Of a stretch of DNA of 12,604 nt, positions 1-6,597 are shown one piece after another. The DNA lies in assembly GCA_003537755.1 (NCBI GenBank), contig DPQS01000004.1, positions 2,533 through 15,136 on the forward strand, read 5' to 3'. The notes under the pieces are model-generated. The model worked only from the letters and a program-made list of their open reading frames with translations. It did not search any database and was not told where the DNA came from. Both the position numbers and the translations under genes were made by a program. This stretch comes from Clostridiales bacterium. Lineage in GTDB: Bacteria > Bacillota > Clostridia > Christensenellales > CAG-314. Every line of letters begins with the position of its first letter. The stretch's first letter is position 1.

Positions 1-28
1 GGACGAAACCGCGCGGTTTCGTCCTTTT
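1..28. terminator. Factor-independent terminator hairpin
   Basis: A perfect 10-bp stem (GGACGAAACC at 1-10, GGTTTCGTCC at 15-24) encloses a GCGC loop and is followed on the plus strand by TTTTATTTA. It fits a terminator for a plus-strand gene ending left of the window. The minus-strand surface-protein gene ends at 65 and also runs into this hairpin, with an A-rich stretch on its 5' side, so it probably stops transcription from both directions. The minus-strand T-run would lie outside the window and cannot be seen. Confidence 0.85.
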
Positions 29-64
29 ATTTACTGTATTGATTGAAACGAAGAGTACTGATTT

Positions 65-2593
65 TTAATTCTTCTTTTTGAAGATACGTACAACTACCAC
101 AACTGCCAGTGCCGCAACAAGAAGTACGGAACTGAGAACGGAGAACAGCAATCCGAGGTCGACGTCCGATGTGGTTGTCGTGTTGTCGGTATCCTTGTTG
201 TCGTCTTTGTTGTCGTCTTTCTTTTCAACCTTGGTGATTTCCTTCCATTCGTCGGCGGTGGGTTCCACAACCTTGACGTTGGTAAGGGTGTTTGCACTGA
301 AGTCTGCGCCGATGTCTTCTGCCTTCTTCATTTCGTCGAAAGCGGTGTAACCGTCATTGGCGGTGTAGGTAACGGTCTTGACTTCGTCATCTTCGTTTTC
401 CTGAGTAGCGGTGTATCCGCCGATTTCCGTTTTCATTGCGATGTCGTAGTAAACGGTGCCGGTCTGAAGTTTGTCGCCGAGAATTCCGCCGCTCATAAGG
501 GCAAGTTTAACGTTGCGCGTCGTGCTGCCTGTAACCACAACAAAGTAGTAACGCGTCCAGCCTTCGCCTTCGTTGATGGATTCGCAGAAGTACTTACCGC
601 CATCGATTACCTTGCTGCCTGCGTTGTCTTCGATGGAAGCGATTACCTTGTCTTTACGTTCGGTACCTGCCGCATTGTCGATAAGATAAATGTACGGTTT
701 GGAACCGGCTTCGGTCTTGGCAAGTACGCTGATTACGTACACTTTGCCTGCCGACAGACTCATGGAAGAGGACAGGTAGCCGTAAGCGGTGTTTTCGGTG
801 TGGATCTTCAGTACGTTTTTAACGTCGTCGTCGATACGTCCTTCGGTGATGTCCTGTACTACGCCGCTGCCCGCGATTGCGCTTGCCGGCAGACTTGTTG
901 CGTCGATGGTGTTTGCAGCGCCGTCAAGGAAGATGTCGTTGCTACCGCCGAACACTGCCGTCCAGTTGCTGGGCGTGCCGTAAATTACGTCCGTGTCGGA
1001 GAAACTGCCGTTACTTACGCTTGTGCCGGAAGTGTGGTCGGTAAGGGAAGCCTTTTTGACAACCGAGTCACTGCTTGTGGAAGTGCTGCTGTAGGTGGAA
1101 GAGGAAACCTTTTCCATCATTACGTCGGTCAGGTACAGCGTGCCGTTGTACTTGTATTCGCCTACGGTGGATTCACCTACGTAAATTGTTACGCGGATTT
1201 TGTCCAGTGTGCCGTAGTCGGACGGTTTCAGGTAAATGTGGTACAGTTTCCAACCGCAGTTTGCGCTGGCTGCGGAGATGTCCTGCACGTTTTCTACAGA
1301 TACGCTTGCGGAATCGATCTTTTCAAATTCACCGCTTTCCGTTTCCTTTTCTACAACGATGTTGGCGTTGGTGTTTGCGGATTTAGCGTATGCGCGCAGG
1401 CTGAAACTGAGGTGGATGCAGTCGAGAATGTCGTAGTTGTTGCTCTTCTGAAGGTTAAGCGTCGGCAGTCTTACGCCTACAGGCTCCGTGGACTTGTTGT
1501 TGGTCAGTTTGTACAACTTGGCTTCCGTGTCTTCGCGGGGGAAGAAAGGCGAGTATGCCGAGCCTTCGTATTGAGCGGCTTCTTCTGCAAGGTAATCCTT
1601 GTAGGAAATCTTGGTAAGAGCATTGCCTGCGATGTCGGTTGCTACAAGTGCTTCTGCCTTGCTGTCCTTTTCCGTCGGCTCAAATACCTTTGCGTTGACT
1701 TCGTCCTTGTGAAGGCTGTATTCGTTGGAGGATACCGCTTCGTAAGTTACGTCGTCTACGTACATGATACCGCTGCCGTTTACGTCGGCGGTGTAGATGT
1801 CACCGAGGCTGAGCATAATTCTCAGGGATTTGGACGTGTTCTGGTTGAATACGTAAAACACAACTTCCTGCCAGCCCTTTGCTTGCTTCAGTTCCTGCGT
1901 CAGGTGCAGTTCCTTGGAGTGTTCCACGCTGAATTGCTTGTTGTCCTGTATGGCAATCTTGGCTGTTCCCTTGAGATGTTCCGTATTTACCCACATGGAA
2001 ATTTTTACGTAGCTGCCACCGGACACGCTGAAGCTGTTGGACAAAATACCGATTGTGGTTTCCTTGGTGCCGGCAATCATGTAGATGCTGGTGTCGTCTT
2101 CCTTGGCGGTTTCGTGTACGCCGGGATTGGCAGGCAGTTCGACGCCGAGTTTGGCAAGGTCACTCTTGACCGTGTCCCATTTTTTGTCGGACGTGTCGAT
2201 GACACCGTACACTGCGTCGTTTGCCGTGCGGTAACCGTTTACGTCGCGGCTGTCGCTGCTCCATGCAAGTGTTTCCTTAAGGGTGGTAGTGGTCGTGGAC
2301 GTGGAAGAATTGTCGCGAGTCTTTGCCGCCCACCATTTGCTTGCAAGGTGAGGGTAACTTTCGTCGAGGTTCTTTTTTACCCAGGACTCGAACGTGCCGT
2401 TCTTGATAGTGTCGGTCGGCTCGATGTTGATTACGTCGGAGTCGTCCGCCTTGACAACTTCGGTAGGTTTGAGTATCAACGCAAGCGATACCGAAATGAT
2501 GACAATTGCGATTGCAATGATTGCCGCAATGTAAATGGCACGTTTGGTACTTTCAGACAGTGCCGATTTGGTTGTAACTTGTTTTTTGCTCAT
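65..2593 (-). CDS. Membrane-anchored surface protein with three jelly-roll-like modules
   Basis: I do not recognise this 842-residue protein as a named family. A short basic, Ser/Thr-rich cytoplasmic N-terminus precedes a transmembrane helix at about 19-41, and a second helix at about 812-836 is followed by a KKKN tail. The roughly 770 residues between should be extracellular. They contain three similar beta-rich modules at about 65-290, 360-500 and 527-725. Modules 1 and 3 open with NG(T/S)F. All three have a strand of the type Y-V-x-I-S-x-W/L-A-K-T, a GW or GWT strand, and a closing YVDDV, YLTDV or YYDIA strand. This resembles CBM4/9-type carbohydrate-binding folds, which is inference only. 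A charged Asp/Lys/Asn linker (787-806) precedes the C-terminal helix. There is no LPXTG motif. The start ATG at 2593 has only a weak purine stretch (GAAGAAAC) upstream. It is transcribed alone, away from the transporter genes. Confidence 0.8.
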   Translation of the reverse strand: MSKKQVTTKSALSESTKRAIYIAAIIAIAIVIISVSLALILKPTEVVKADDSDVINIEPTDTIKNGTFESWVKKNLDESYPHLASKWWAAKTRDNSSTSTTTTTLKETLAWSSDSRDVNGYRTANDAVYGVIDTSDKKWDTVKSDLAKLGVELPANPGVHETAKEDDTSIYMIAGTKETTIGILSNSFSVSGGSYVKISMWVNTEHLKGTAKIAIQDNKQFSVEHSKELHLTQELKQAKGWQEVVFYVFNQNTSKSLRIMLSLGDIYTADVNGSGIMYVDDVTYEAVSSNEYSLHKDEVNAKVFEPTEKDSKAEALVATDIAGNALTKISYKDYLAEEAAQYEGSAYSPFFPREDTEAKLYKLTNNKSTEPVGVRLPTLNLQKSNNYDILDCIHLSFSLRAYAKSANTNANIVVEKETESGEFEKIDSASVSVENVQDISAASANCGWKLYHIYLKPSDYGTLDKIRVTIYVGESTVGEYKYNGTLYLTDVMMEKVSSSTYSSTSTSSDSVVKKASLTDHTSGTSVSNGSFSDTDVIYGTPSNWTAVFGGSNDIFLDGAANTIDATSLPASAIAGSGVVQDITEGRIDDDVKNVLKIHTENTAYGYLSSSMSLSAGKVYVISVLAKTEAGSKPYIYLIDNAAGTERKDKVIASIEDNAGSKVIDGGKYFCESINEGEGWTRYYFVVVTGSTTRNVKLALMSGGILGDKLQTGTVYYDIAMKTEIGGYTATQENEDDEVKTVTYTANDGYTAFDEMKKAEDIGADFSANTLTNVKVVEPTADEWKEITKVEKKDDNKDDNKDTDNTTTTSDVDLGLLFSVLSSVLLVAALAVVVVVRIFKKKN

Positions 2594-2643
2594 AGTTTCT
2601 TCAATACCTTTTTCTGTATTTTGCGCTCGTGGCGCACAAAAAA

Positions 2644-2662
2644 GTATGTATCGAATACATAC
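2644..2662. repeat. Inverted repeat at the 5' end of the surface-protein transcript
   Basis: Perfect 8-bp arms, GTATGTAT (2644-2651) and ATACATAC (2655-2662), flank a 3-base centre. The repeat begins within a few bases of the predicted minus-strand transcription start. It could be a repressor operator, or a hairpin with a three-base loop at the very 5' end of the mRNA that protects it from decay. The sequence does not decide between these. Confidence 0.5.
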
Positions 2663-2670
2663 ATAACGCT

Positions 2671-2699
2671 ATTATAGTACAAAATAAATAAAAAAGCAA
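2671..2699 (-). promoter_or_regulatory. Sigma-A-type promoter of the surface-protein gene
   Basis: On the minus strand a perfect TATAAT -10 box (2671-2676) lies 17 bases downstream of TTGCTT (2694-2699), a weaker -35 box. The predicted start near 2664 gives a leader of about 70 bases before the ATG at 2593. The region is A/T-rich, as expected of a promoter. The overlapping plus-strand TATAGT (2673-2678) could serve the divergent transporter gene, but I see no good -35 for it. Confidence 0.6.
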
Positions 2700-2753
2700 T
2701 CTTTTGCGGCTAATACGCGGCGTAATTTTAAGCGTAATTTCGGGGGAAACGGA

Positions 2754-3116
2754 ATGACTGCGGATAAAAATAAATGGTGGCTTGCGCTTGCAGGTGCGGC
2801 GGCAGGCTTCGTAAACGGATTTCTGGGCGGCGGCGGTGGCGTCGTGGTGGTGATGTCGCTGCTTGCTTTGGCAGGATTCAAGCAGAAAAACGCCCAGGCG
2901 ACGGCACTGCTTATCATTCTTCCGCTGACCATTGTAAGCGCGGTGGTTTACCTCATTAAAGGCGCGGTGGATTGGAACGTGACGTTGTACGCAAGTATCG
3001 GCGTGTTTGTCGGCGGCGTGGCGGGAGCGTTGCTGCTGAACAAAATCAAGGGCAATGCCGCAAAAATCATATTTGCTCTTGTGTTGATTGCGGGCGGCGT
3101 GCGTATGGTGTTGTGA
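2754..3116 (+). CDS. Half-size TauE/SafE (TSUP) family permease, first subunit
   Basis: This 120-residue integral membrane protein matches one half of a TSUP transporter, the family that moves sulfite, sulfonates or other small organic anions. The glycine-rich first helix (G-x3-G-F-x2-G-F-L then five Gly, residues 14-29) and the following AQATAL segment (47-52) are the family signature. About four membrane segments fit, against roughly eight in a full-length member. A second half-gene follows, so the working permease is probably a heterodimer or a mixed oligomer. The ATG at 2754 has a GGGGG purine run seven bases upstream. The substrate cannot be told from sequence. It diverges from the surface-protein gene with 160 bases between the start codons. 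The alternative, a truncated full-length gene, is less likely because both halves have intact ends and their own start signals. Confidence 0.85.
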   Translation: MTADKNKWWLALAGAAAGFVNGFLGGGGGVVVVMSLLALAGFKQKNAQATALLIILPLTIVSAVVYLIKGAVDWNVTLYASIGVFVGGVAGALLLNKIKGNAAKIIFALVLIAGGVRMVL

Positions 3117-3189
3117 CGGCAAACGAAACGGGCGAAAAAGACGATTATTTGTGACGAGATTTTGCATACGTAGTGTAAAATTTGTGTTT

Positions 3190-3227
3190 TTTTTGCAGGG
3201 TTGGTTTTGCTGTAAAACTTGCAAAAA
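3190..3227. other. Nested AT-rich hairpin between the TSUP half-genes
   Basis: TTTTTGCA (3190-3197) pairs perfectly with TGCAAAAA (3220-3227), and inside it GTTTT (3204-3208) pairs with AAAAC (3214-3218). A weaker 7-bp stem (TTTTGCA with TGTAAAA, one G-U pair) lies just upstream and is followed by a T-rich run ending in eight T. Together they could weaken transcription between the two half-genes, but the stems are A/T-rich and weak. The 232-base gap holds no convincing gene. Confidence 0.3.
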
Positions 3228-3274
3228 TTATTAGTGACGGAATGGAAACCATATGGCTCTGTTCGTCGTAACGC

Positions 3275-3302
3275 TTGCAATAATCGTTAGCGGCGGTTAA
3301 AT
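3275..3302 (+). promoter_or_regulatory. Possible promoter for the second TSUP half-gene
   Basis: TTGCAA (3275-3280) and TTAAAT (3297-3302) are 16 bases apart and would start transcription near 3309, about 40 bases before the ATG at 3349. The same TTGCAA -35 variant is used in the clearer promoter at 4106. The -10 box is only a partial match, so this is tentative. It would explain why the two half-genes are so widely spaced. Confidence 0.35.
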
Positions 3303-3348
3303 CAGCCGTAGAGTGACGTGACTTTTCCGGTTGTTGAACGAGGGTAAA

Positions 3349-3810
3349 ATGCAGATATTTTTGTTGGTATTATTCGGATTTCTGGCGGGAATAGTAGGCG
3401 GAATGGGCATGGGCGGAGGTACGTTGCTTGTGCCGCTTCTTAGTTTTCTCGACATTCCGCAAAAGACGATACAGGCGACTAATCTTATCAGTTTTGTGCC
3501 GATGTGCGTGGTCGCGTTGATTTTGCACGCCAAAAACAAGTTGATTAAGACCAAAGGGATAGGATGGCTTACCGTGCCTGCGGTTGTGTCCGCCGTGGCA
3601 GGGGCGTTTGTCGCAGGCGATACGGCAAACAAGGTGCTGCGTATGGTGTTCGGCGTGTTTCTGATTGTCGTCGGCTCGTGGCAGATTGTTGTGGCCGCAA
3701 AGTTTATCCTGCGCAAAAAGAAAAGTCTGCTTGTCGCATATTGCCCGAGCGGCAAACTGAAATGTTGTCCGAAACGTCTGTTGTCGTCAAAAAATCAATA
3801 CGTATCGTAA
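3349..3810 (+). CDS. Half-size TauE/SafE (TSUP) family permease, second subunit
   Basis: This 153-residue membrane protein is the partner half of the preceding TSUP permease. Its first helix carries the family glycine pattern (GMGMGGGTLLVP, residues 18-29), followed by QATNL (42-46), equivalent to AQATAL in the first half. About four hydrophobic segments follow. I chose the ATG at 3349 because GAGGG sits five bases upstream. A TTG six codons earlier has no ribosome binding site. The last 28 residues, after the FILRKKK membrane boundary, form a basic tail with three cysteines (one after AY, then CC) that has no counterpart in the first subunit. Such half-size pairs are known in Clostridia, and the two halves are taken to assemble together. 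The pathway and substrate are unknown. A strong terminator follows 120 bases downstream. Confidence 0.82.
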   Translation: MQIFLLVLFGFLAGIVGGMGMGGGTLLVPLLSFLDIPQKTIQATNLISFVPMCVVALILHAKNKLIKTKGIGWLTVPAVVSAVAGAFVAGDTANKVLRMVFGVFLIVVGSWQIVVAAKFILRKKKSLLVAYCPSGKLKCCPKRLLSSKNQYVS

Positions 3811-3928
3811 ATTTTGTAACAAATTGCAGAAAAACTTTAACGATTTTGCAAAGGGTACGAGCAAAATACCGACAGCAAAAAGCCAAAAATAACTTATTGT
3901 AAAATCCGAAAAGCAAAATCGGGTAATT

Positions 3929-3955
3929 AAACGGCGCATCGGGCGTCGTTTTTTT
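3929..3955 (+). terminator. Factor-independent terminator of the TSUP genes
   Basis: ACGGCGC (3931-3937) pairs with GCGTCGT (3943-3949), with one G-U pair and a 5-base loop. The stem is extended by flanking A-T pairs and followed by a run of T to 3955. It lies 120 bases after the second permease gene and is the only strong plus-strand terminator between that gene and the exonuclease gene. Confidence 0.85.
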
Positions 3956-3986
3956 GTTGAAAAGTTGACGTAATGAGCGTTGACGC

Positions 3987-4022
3987 TTAACAAACAAATG
4001 CTTTTTGCACACCTTGCATTTC
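3987..4022 (+). repeat. Imperfect direct repeat, copy 1
   Basis: This 36-base unit matches the 37-base unit at 4052-4088 at about 29 of 37 aligned positions. Both share TTAAC, then CAAATGCTTTTT, GCAC and TTGC. Within this copy AAATGC (3996-4001) pairs with GCATTT (4016-4021), so it can fold as a hairpin. Confidence 0.6.
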
Positions 4023-4051
4023 ACAGGGCGAAGCAATATCAAGAGATGAGT

Positions 4052-4088
4052 TTAACGCGCAAATGCTTTTTCGCACGCATTGCGCTTC
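4052..4088 (+). repeat. Imperfect direct repeat, copy 2
   Basis: This is the second copy of the unit at 3987-4022, 65 bases downstream. The bases that differ still allow pairing: GCGCAAATGC (4057-4066) pairs with GCATTGCGC, starting at 4077, apart from one bulged A. Change that keeps a stem suggests the hairpin, rather than the exact sequence, is conserved. The copy ends 18 bases before the exonuclease -35 box. Confidence 0.6.
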
Positions 4089-4105
4089 TATGTGCCGTCA
4101 ATCTG

Positions 4106-4134
4106 TTGCAAAATAACCTTTAGTTTGTTAAAAT
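4106..4134 (+). promoter_or_regulatory. Promoter of the exonuclease-BRCT gene
   Basis: TTGCAA (4106-4111) and TAAAAT (4129-4134) are separated by an optimal 17 bases. The predicted start falls at about 4141-4142, only two or three bases before the ATG at 4144, and no ribosome binding site is present. The gene is therefore a candidate leaderless transcript. Confidence 0.6.
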
Positions 4135-4143
4135 ATATTCTAT

Positions 4144-5088
4144 ATGAGATACTTATCTTTTGACATAGAGGCGGCGAACGGGTACATGCCGAGCAGCATT
4201 TGCAGCGTAGGCGTCGTTGTTGCCGACGAAAGTTTTAACGTGCTTTCGCGCCGCAATATATGGATAAATCCCAAAACGAAGTACAACCTGAACGGCACAC
4301 GGGAAAATGTCGGCATAGATCTGCACCTCGACAAGGCTCTTCTCGACGCTTCGCCCGACTTCGCCGAGGTGTATCCGGAACTTAAACGTTTGCTTACCGC
4401 AGAGGGCACGCTTGTGCTGGGGCACGCCGTGGATGCCGACGTGCGTATGCTCAACGCCGCCTGCGACCGTTACAAGTTGCCCGGGATTGACTTCCGTTTT
4501 GTCTGTTCGCAACTGCTGTACAAGATGTATCGCGGCGATAAGGACGTGAAAGGACTTAACAAAATTGCCGCCGACATAGGCGTCGAGTTTCAGCAACACA
4601 ATTCGGAAGAGGACGCTTACGCTTCCATGATGACGATGAAATTTCTTGTCGGGGACAGCGGCTTGAGCGTGGACGAACTTCTCGACAAATATCGCATACG
4701 TTTCGGCACAAATGTCAACAAACAACTGTTTCGCCCTGTGTCGCTTCTCGGGCAGGTGTCGAAAAAGCAGATTACGCAGGTTGCCGTACAACGAATACGC
4801 GACTACTGCGCTACAATGCCGAAGCGCGACAACGCATGGTGCGGCAAAGCCTTTGCGCTGGCCCGCTCGCTGGAACAGTCCGACAGTCACGAACTGTGGG
4901 CGGTGGTTACGGCAATTGCTTCGCATGGGGCAAAGTACTGCAGCAAGCTGGCAAAATGTAACGTCTATGTCGCGACGGACAAGCCCACTCCGACGGACGT
5001 CAACAGGCAGGTGCACGTAGCGCGGATGGAAGAGCAGGGGCTGCTCAAAGTCGTTTCGGTTGCCGACGTGCTGAACGGAAATGTGTAA
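4144..5088 (+). CDS. DEDDh 3'-5' exonuclease (DnaQ-like) with C-terminal BRCT-like domain
   Basis: This 314-residue protein should remove nucleotides from 3' ends of DNA or RNA using two metal ions. All DEDDh residues are visible: D7 and E9 in FDIEA, D99 in the VDADVRML segment, and H152 with D157 in HNSEEDA. The exonuclease domain covers about 1-170. Residues about 232-311, opening with WCGKAFAL and containing an SHGAKY turn, look like a divergent BRCT domain, as in PolC-related and stand-alone clostridial exonuclease-BRCT proteins. The start must be the ATG at 4144, because FDIEA begins at residue 6 and there is no earlier start codon. No Shine-Dalgarno sequence precedes it. A role in repair or proofreading is inferred from the family. 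It stands alone between a promoter and a 206-base gap. Confidence 0.85.
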   Translation: MRYLSFDIEAANGYMPSSICSVGVVVADESFNVLSRRNIWINPKTKYNLNGTRENVGIDLHLDKALLDASPDFAEVYPELKRLLTAEGTLVLGHAVDADVRMLNAACDRYKLPGIDFRFVCSQLLYKMYRGDKDVKGLNKIAADIGVEFQQHNSEEDAYASMMTMKFLVGDSGLSVDELLDKYRIRFGTNVNKQLFRPVSLLGQVSKKQITQVAVQRIRDYCATMPKRDNAWCGKAFALARSLEQSDSHELWAVVTAIASHGAKYCSKLAKCNVYVATDKPTPTDVNRQVHVARMEEQGLLKVVSVADVLNGNV

Positions 5089-5160
5089 ATAAGCACGTAC
5101 ATTTTGCAGTTTAAGCACACAATAAAGGCAATTTAAGTATGTAAAGTGGCACACTTGCAA

Positions 5161-5206
5161 CAATGTTTGCGCAAATGTCGATTGACGGCAAGATGTAAAA
5201 ACATTG
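5161..5206. repeat. Inverted repeats upstream of the hexokinase gene
   Basis: A perfect 10-base palindrome, TTTGCGCAAA (5166-5175), lies inside a longer inverted repeat, CAATGTTT (5161-5168) with AAACATTG (5199-5206). The palindrome would suit a dimeric regulator. I could not place a convincing promoter. TATAAA at 5255-5260 is the best -10 candidate but lacks a matching -35. Confidence 0.35.
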
Positions 5207-5294
5207 CGGCAACGTTGTGTATCGGCACAAATACAAATAACGAACAAACAATAATATAAAAACAAACCGACAATACCCGAAGTGAGAGGTTAAT

Positions 5295-6548
5295 ATGAAC
5301 AAAGCACAGGAATTTTTGGCAAAACACGGACAAACGGCCGCGGAAGTGAACACGAAGGAAACGCTTGCGGCGTTTATCTCGGAAATGAAAAACGGGCTTG
5401 AAGGCAAGCCGTCGTCCATTCCGATGATACCTACATATCTGCAAAATATCGGCGCGGAAAAAATCTGTCCCGACAAACATATGCTGCTTATCGATGCTGG
5501 CGGCACGAACTTCCGTTCGGCGGACGGTTACTTTGACAAACAGGGAAAAGTGCACATCGATGAACTTCGCAAAACGCAGATGCCTGCAATCGACCGTCAG
5601 CTGACCAAGGCGGAGTTTTACTCGCAAATTGCCGAAAACGTGCGTTATCTTGCCGACAAAACGGGGAACGTAGGCTTTTGTTTTTCCTACAACGTGGCAA
5701 TGGACAAGGATATCGACGGCAAAGTGGTTGTGTTCAGCAAGGAAGTGAAGGCGCCCGAAGTAATAGGCACTCGCGTCGGCGCGGAAACGCTTGCGGCAAT
5801 GCGCGCTTACAGTGACAAACCTCGCAAAATTGCTATTCTCAATGACACCGTTGCGACACTTCTCGGCGGCATGGCAACCTATCCGCAGGGTTACAGTACA
5901 TACGTGGGCTACATTTACGGCACCGGCACAAACGCCTGCTACATGGAGGACACAGCAAACATCACCAAGGTTGACGGGCTTGACGCGGGACATATGCTGA
6001 TAAACACAGAATGCGGCGGTTTTGATAAACTTGCGCGCGGCGACTACGATGAGCTTGCCGCAAACGAAACGGCTCGTCCCGAAGTGCAGCGTCTTGAAAA
6101 GATGACTTCGGGCAGATACCTTGCCGACGTAATTTATCATTGCTTGGCAGGCGCGGCAAACGAGGGTTTGTTCAGTGGCGAATTCAAGCCGGAACGTTTC
6201 GAACTTAAAGACGTTTCGATGTTTCTTGGCGGGGAGGGCCTCGGCGGCATGTTTGCAAGCGAGGCGGACAAGACGATTGCTCGCGACATCTGTGCGGAAC
6301 TTGTCGACCGCGCGGCAAAAATCGGCGCAATAATGAACTCGGCAATGAGTATTGCTTCCTGTCACGACAAAACCAGACCGGTAGGAATTGTGTGCGAAGG
6401 TACTACCTTCAACAAGTTGCCGGGCTACCGCGCCGCGTTTGAAAAGTATCTGCACGAAATACTTGACGAAAAAGGCATCAGGTTTGAAATTCTGCAGGGC
6501 AACGAACTTAACCTTGTCGGCACGCTGATGGCAACGCAGATTTTGTAA
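5295..6548 (+). CDS. Eukaryotic-type hexokinase (ATP:hexose 6-phosphotransferase)
   Basis: This 417-residue cytoplasmic kinase should phosphorylate glucose or a similar hexose with ATP at the entry to glycolysis. The motifs are those of the eukaryotic hexokinase family rather than bacterial ROK or Glk glucokinases. They are phosphate-1 DAGGTNFR (67-74), the sugar-binding FSY region (130-132), catalytic D184 in LNDT, GTGTNACYME (209-218), INTE (236-239), LEKMTSGRYL (267-276) and a CEGTT motif (367-371) near the adenosine site. The usual Pro in FSFP/FSYP is Asn133 here. The length fits single-domain members of about 420-460 residues. The ATG at 5295 has GAGAGG five bases upstream. Such enzymes are known in some Bacteroidetes, spirochaetes and Clostridia. 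No terminator separates it from the next gene, 49 bases away, so read-through is likely. Confidence 0.9.
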   Translation: MNKAQEFLAKHGQTAAEVNTKETLAAFISEMKNGLEGKPSSIPMIPTYLQNIGAEKICPDKHMLLIDAGGTNFRSADGYFDKQGKVHIDELRKTQMPAIDRQLTKAEFYSQIAENVRYLADKTGNVGFCFSYNVAMDKDIDGKVVVFSKEVKAPEVIGTRVGAETLAAMRAYSDKPRKIAILNDTVATLLGGMATYPQGYSTYVGYIYGTGTNACYMEDTANITKVDGLDAGHMLINTECGGFDKLARGDYDELAANETARPEVQRLEKMTSGRYLADVIYHCLAGAANEGLFSGEFKPERFELKDVSMFLGGEGLGGMFASEADKTIARDICAELVDRAAKIGAIMNSAMSIASCHDKTRPVGIVCEGTTFNKLPGYRAAFEKYLHEILDEKGIRFEILQGNELNLVGTLMATQIL

Positions 6549-6597
6549 GGCGACCAACTTACTTGCGAAAATTAAACGTTACAAAATTCATCAAATA

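Larger units (their letters stand above)
3811..4143 (+). other. 333-base gene-free region between the permease and exonuclease genes
   Basis: No credible gene is present on either strand. The stretch holds a terminator (3929-3955), a short inverted repeat AGCGT-TG-ACGCT (3976-3987) overlapped by two TTGACG hexamers (3965 and 3980), two related hairpin-forming repeats (3987-4022 and 4052-4088) and the exonuclease promoter (4106-4134). The first part, up to 3925, is A-rich with only weak inverted repeats such as ATTTTGC (3843) with GCAAAAT (3861). The TTGACG at 3965 has a poor -10 (TAACAA) 17 bases downstream, which could start a small RNA or a longer leader. Confidence 0.6.

Noticed and set aside
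800..2677. A 625-codon plus-strand open frame opposite the surface-protein gene
   Set aside because: It is cysteine- and aromatic-rich with no domain or ribosome site, and arises because the real gene avoids the codons that would read as stops in that frame. The minus-strand gene has membrane segments, modules and a promoter.
2720..2740. Direct repeat of GCGTAATTT, 12 bases apart, just before the first TSUP gene
   Set aside because: Only two short A/T-rich copies are present, which is easily chance. It could be an operator but nothing else supports it.
3252..3299. A 15-codon open frame (MALFVVTLAIIVSGG) between the TSUP half-genes
   Set aside because: It is hydrophobic and starts with ATG, but is too short, lacks a convincing ribosome site and overlaps the possible promoter at 3275.
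4153..5265. A 370-codon minus-strand open frame opposite the exonuclease gene
   Set aside because: It is the shadow of a clear DEDDh exonuclease and has no recognisable motif.
5133..6557. A 474-codon minus-strand open frame opposite the hexokinase gene
   Set aside because: It mirrors a gene with unmistakable hexokinase motifs and its own sequence shows no family features or start signal.
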